From Marinospirillum sp. (lineage in GTDB: Bacteria; Pseudomonadota; Gammaproteobacteria; Pseudomonadales; Halomonadaceae), in contig SKIX01000146.1 in NCBI GenBank assembly GCA_007116195.1, forward strand, positions 1 to 9,017: a DNA stretch of 9,017 nucleotides. Reading direction: 5' to 3'. Under the pieces are notes generated by a model. It was not told the origin of the DNA. It saw only the letters and a program-made list of their open reading frames with translations, and ran no database searches. Shown piece after piece: positions 6,125 to 9,017 of the stretch (within the stretch, counting starts at the first letter, position 1; every line of letters begins with the position of its first letter). The position numbers and the translations under genes are program-made.

Positions 6125-9017
6125 ATGTCTGCCACCAAGCCAGTTGCTTTTATTCCCGGTCAACGCTGGATCAGCGATGCTGAGATTGATTTAGGACTGG
6201 GAACAATTTTGCAAAGTGACCGGCGCAGTATCACCCTGCTCTTTCCAGGCAAAGGGGAAACCCGCACCTACTCCACTAGTACAGCACCCTTAACGCGCGT
6301 CCTGTTCAGTGAAGGTGACACGCTGGCTCACGAAGATGGCTGGCAAATGAAGGTGGAAGACACCAAGGAAATTGAAGGACTGGTGGTCTACCTAGGTAAC
6401 AACCCTGCAGGCGAGCCTGTTGAGGTGCCTGAAACCCAGCTGGATCCAGAAATACGCTTTCAAGGCCCGCGTGAACGCCTGTTAACAGGCCAAATTGACC
6501 GCAATAATGAATACACGCTGCGTGCACTGGCACGCCAGGCTCTCACTCGTTTGGCCAAGGACCCCTTGCGGGGTCTAAGAGGGCCTCGGGTTGGCCTGGT
6601 ACCTCATCAGCTCTATATTGCCCATGAAGTTGGTCAGCGCCTTGCGCCACGCGTACTGCTGGCTGATGAAGTCGGGCTAGGCAAAACCATTGAGGCAGGC
6701 ATGATCCTGCACCAGCAACTCATCACTGGGCGAGCCCAGCGGGCTCTCCTACTGGTTCCAGAAAGCCTTTGCCACCAATGGCTCGTCGAACTCCTGCGCC
6801 GCTTTGGTTTACCTGTAAGCCTGCTTAACTCAAGCACAAGCCAAGACCAGGAAGCCCCCTTTGCCGAAGCACAAATCGCACTTGCAAGCCTTGACTGGCT
6901 CGTTGCTGATGACAGCGCCTTTGTTCAAGCGCAAGAAGAAAGCTGGGATTTACTGATTGTCGATGAAGCTCACCACCTGCAATGGTCACCAACTGAGGCT
7001 AGCCCTGAATACCTGCGAGTTCGTGAACTCGCCAGCCAAATTCCTGGCCTCCTGCTGCTGACAGCCACGCCCGAACAATCAGGCGAAAGCGGCTTTTTTG
7101 CACAACTGCAACTACTTGACCCCGCTCGCTACCCTAGCTTGGAAGCTTTTCAAGAAGAAGAGCTGGGCTACCGCCTCTGTGCATCAGCGATTAATCATCT
7201 GGAGCAGCAGCGCCCCTTAGAAGGCGAAGAGCGCAGCGCTCTGCTCGCGCGTCTTAGCCAAGATAGCCAGGCCCTGCTCAGCGTCTTGGAGCACCCGGAA
7301 ACCAGTGATGAGCAGCGCGAAGATGCCCGCCAACAGCTCATTCAACAACTACTCGACCGCTATGGTACGGGGCGAGTGCTCTTCCGTAACCGCCGCGCTA
7401 GCGTTCCCGGCTTTCCTGGCCGAGAAGCCCACCCCGTTGGCCTGGACTGCCCCGCTGCTTACCTGGACTTGCTCGAAAGCTACAACCAGCCCCATCGTCA
7501 AATGATGGCAGAAGCCATGACGGGCATTGCCTGGCCTTACGCGGCACTCTACCCTGAGCGCCTTTATGCAGCCAGTGCGCAAAATGCCGGTGACTGGTGG
7601 GAGTTTGATCCACGGGTAGACTGGCTTCTAGATAAATTGAACGAGCTGCAGCAGGAAAAAGTCTTGCTGATCTGTGCTCAAGCCGATACCGCCCTGGAAT
7701 TAAGCGAAGCCCTGCGCCGCCGTTCAGGTCTTTTGGCGGCGGTATTCCATGAGGGCATGGACCTGTTTGACCGTGACCGAGCGGCAGCCTGGTTTGCTGA
7801 GGAAGCCGACGAAGGTGGTGCCTCTCTGCTAATCTGCTCTGAAATTGGCAGTGAGGGACGCAACTTCCAGTTTGCGCATCATCTCGTGCTCTTCGATCTG
7901 CCAAGCCACCCCGATCTCCTAGAGCAGCGTATCGGGCGCTTAGACCGCATCGGCCAAACGCACAAAATTCAACTCCACCTTCCTTACTTGGAAGCAACTG
8001 CTCAGGCTGATTGGCTGGCCTTCTGCCACGAAGGTCTTGACCAACTCAGTCAACCACGCCCAGTCGGTGCTCAACTCTGGCAGACCTTCCAACATGAAAT
8101 TGCAGCCCTGCTAGCAGGTGAGCGTTCTGCTGCTGACTTGATTCCACAGATTCAAGATGCTCGAGATGCCGCTGAGATAGAGCTGGAAGCAGGTCGCCAT
8201 CGCTTACTGGAGCTGGCTTCTCACCGCCCTGAAATCAGCGCTCAACTGCAAGAACAGCTCGCCGAAGCCGATGACGACCCCCGCCTACGGGAGTTTTTAG
8301 AAATCGCTCTGGATGTTTATCGCGTCCACAACGAAGACCTGGATGCTCACACTTGGTACTTAAAGCCCGGCAAAGAAGCCGATACAGCGATTTTTACTGA
8401 CGTGCATTTTGATATGGAAGAGGGCAACTCAGCGACCTTCCTGCGCAGTAAAGCCATGGCGCGTGATGACCTCCACTTCTTAACCTGGGAGCACCCGATT
8501 ACACGCAACGCTCTCGAAGCCGCCATTAGCACAGTGAAGGGCAACGTTAGTGTGGCTCTACTGAAAAACCCTAACCTGCCTGCCGGCACCCTGCTCTTGG
8601 AGGTTTTTTTCCGGCTAGATCTGCCCGGCCTGCAGCAACCCCTAGCAGAACGCTACCTGCCTTCACAAAGCCTACGCTTGTTGCTCGATGGTCAAGGCAA
8701 CAACCTGGCACCTAAAGTAAGCTTTAAAGGGCTTTCTAAACAACTGCTAAAAATGAAGAAAGGCCTGGCAAGAGATATTGTTAAACTGCGTTTAGAGCAG
8801 CTACGCGACCTCATGGATAAGGCTGAAAATGAAGCCGCAAATCACCTGCCGTCCTATATTGAGGAAGCCCAAGAGCGCATGCGCCAGCAACTCGACCCAG
8901 AAATAGCTCGTCTGCAAGCTTTAGCTGAACACAACCCTGCGGTAAGGGCTGAAGAAATCAGCCAGCTACAACAGGCTCGCCAAGAACTGGATAGCCAGCT
9001 AAACCAGGCCACAATGA
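6125..9017 (+). CDS. rapA: RNA polymerase-associated ATPase RapA (HepA), 3'-truncated by window edge
   Basis: RapA is a Swi2/Snf2-family ATPase that binds RNA polymerase and helps recycle it after transcription. I translated the frame by eye: 964 codons without a stop to the window edge. E. coli RapA has 968 residues; alignment of the end (QLNQATM against ESLDQASW) suggests about 15 residues are missing. The N-terminal polymerase-binding part starts PGQRWISDAEIDLGLGT, matching E. coli GQRWISDTESELGLGT. Helicase motifs in order: LADEVGLGKT with Walker Lys187, DEAH at 280-283, TATP at 313-316, SEIGSEGRNFQF from 572, and QRIGRLDRIGQ at 601-611. Later segments such as WEHPITRN and LLLDGQGNNLAPKV match the RapA-specific C-terminal half, which distinguishes it from other Snf2 proteins. 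AGAGG (6113-6117), seven bases before the ATG, supports the start. It is divergent from the chemoreceptor gene. All motifs are intact, with no frameshift. Confidence 0.97.
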   Translation, partial: MSATKPVAFIPGQRWISDAEIDLGLGTILQSDRRSITLLFPGKGETRTYSTSTAPLTRVLFSEGDTLAHEDGWQMKVEDTKEIEGLVVYLGNNPAGEPVEVPETQLDPEIRFQGPRERLLTGQIDRNNEYTLRALARQALTRLAKDPLRGLRGPRVGLVPHQLYIAHEVGQRLAPRVLLADEVGLGKTIEAGMILHQQLITGRAQRALLLVPESLCHQWLVELLRRFGLPVSLLNSSTSQDQEAPFAEAQIALASLDWLVADDSAFVQAQEESWDLLIVDEAHHLQWSPTEASPEYLRVRELASQIPGLLLLTATPEQSGESGFFAQLQLLDPARYPSLEAFQEEELGYRLCASAINHLEQQRPLEGEERSALLARLSQDSQALLSVLEHPETSDEQREDARQQLIQQLLDRYGTGRVLFRNRRASVPGFPGREAHPVGLDCPAAYLDLLESYNQPHRQMMAEAMTGIAWPYAALYPERLYAASAQNAGDWWEFDPRVDWLLDKLNELQQEKVLLICAQADTALELSEALRRRSGLLAAVFHEGMDLFDRDRAAAWFAEEADEGGASLLICSEIGSEGRNFQFAHHLVLFDLPSHPDLLEQRIGRLDRIGQTHKIQLHLPYLEATAQADWLAFCHEGLDQLSQPRPVGAQLWQTFQHEIAALLAGERSAADLIPQIQDARDAAEIELEAGRHRLLELASHRPEISAQLQEQLAEADDDPRLREFLEIALDVYRVHNEDLDAHTWYLKPGKEADTAIFTDVHFDMEEGNSATFLRSKAMARDDLHFLTWEHPITRNALEAAISTVKGNVSVALLKNPNLPAGTLLLEVFFRLDLPGLQQPLAERYLPSQSLRLLLDGQGNNLAPKVSFKGLSKQLLKMKKGLARDIVKLRLEQLRDLMDKAENEAANHLPSYIEEAQERMRQQLDPEIARLQALAEHNPAVRAEEISQLQQARQELDSQLNQATM

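Noticed and set aside
7398..7997. 199-codon minus-strand frame inside rapA
   Set aside because: It is antisense to the conserved helicase region of rapA; its composition (Arg/Pro/Gly-rich) is what the opposite strand of a coding region would give.

Overview
The window comes from a gammaproteobacterial chromosome of roughly balanced base composition. Evidence for this is an Escherichia-type LeuA, a RapA/HepA that can be aligned along its whole length, a ZapB-like division protein, and a psi (HolD)-like gene directly upstream of rimI. The gene content would fit an Oceanospirillales/Pseudomonadales-like relative, but that placement is inference. I saw no mobile element, tRNA, rRNA, CRISPR array or sign of recent transfer. 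This is mostly an ordinary core-gene region.

Layout from left to right: (1) The 3' part of a zapB-like gene (+) ends at 237 and overlaps the end of rimI (-) tail to tail by 14 bp. Hairpin-forming sequences sit across and just beyond the overlap. (2) A minus-strand block reads leuA (3000-1453), a divergent psi/holD-like gene (1441-686) and rimI (676-224), with gaps of only 11 and 9 nt, so it looks like one transcript. (3) Upstream of leuA is a leader region: a near-consensus sigma70 promoter (3315-3287), an unlisted 38-codon leader ORF (3243-3127) with 8 leucines in its last 14 codons, then a small stem-loop and a T-tract. This is the arrangement of a leucine attenuator. (4) Further upstream on the minus strand are a dCache chemoreceptor (5919-4054) and an MPPED-type metallophosphoesterase (4030-3383), 23 nt apart and probably co-transcribed. 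(5) A 205-bp divergent intergenic region contains an inverted repeat near the chemoreceptor start and a weak candidate promoter for the right-hand gene. (6) rapA (+) starts at 6125 and stays open to the window end. It lacks only about 15 C-terminal residues by comparison with E. coli RapA.

How the genes fit together: LeuA commits carbon to leucine synthesis, and the leader would let the charged tRNA-Leu supply set read-through into leuA. With no visible terminator between leuA, the psi-like gene and rimI, leucine supply could also affect a clamp-loader subunit and the acetyltransferase of ribosomal protein S18. The most interesting signals are this leader with its linked operon, the elongated psi, and the chemoreceptor whose amino-acid-binding signature is complete except for one Tyr-to-Phe change.
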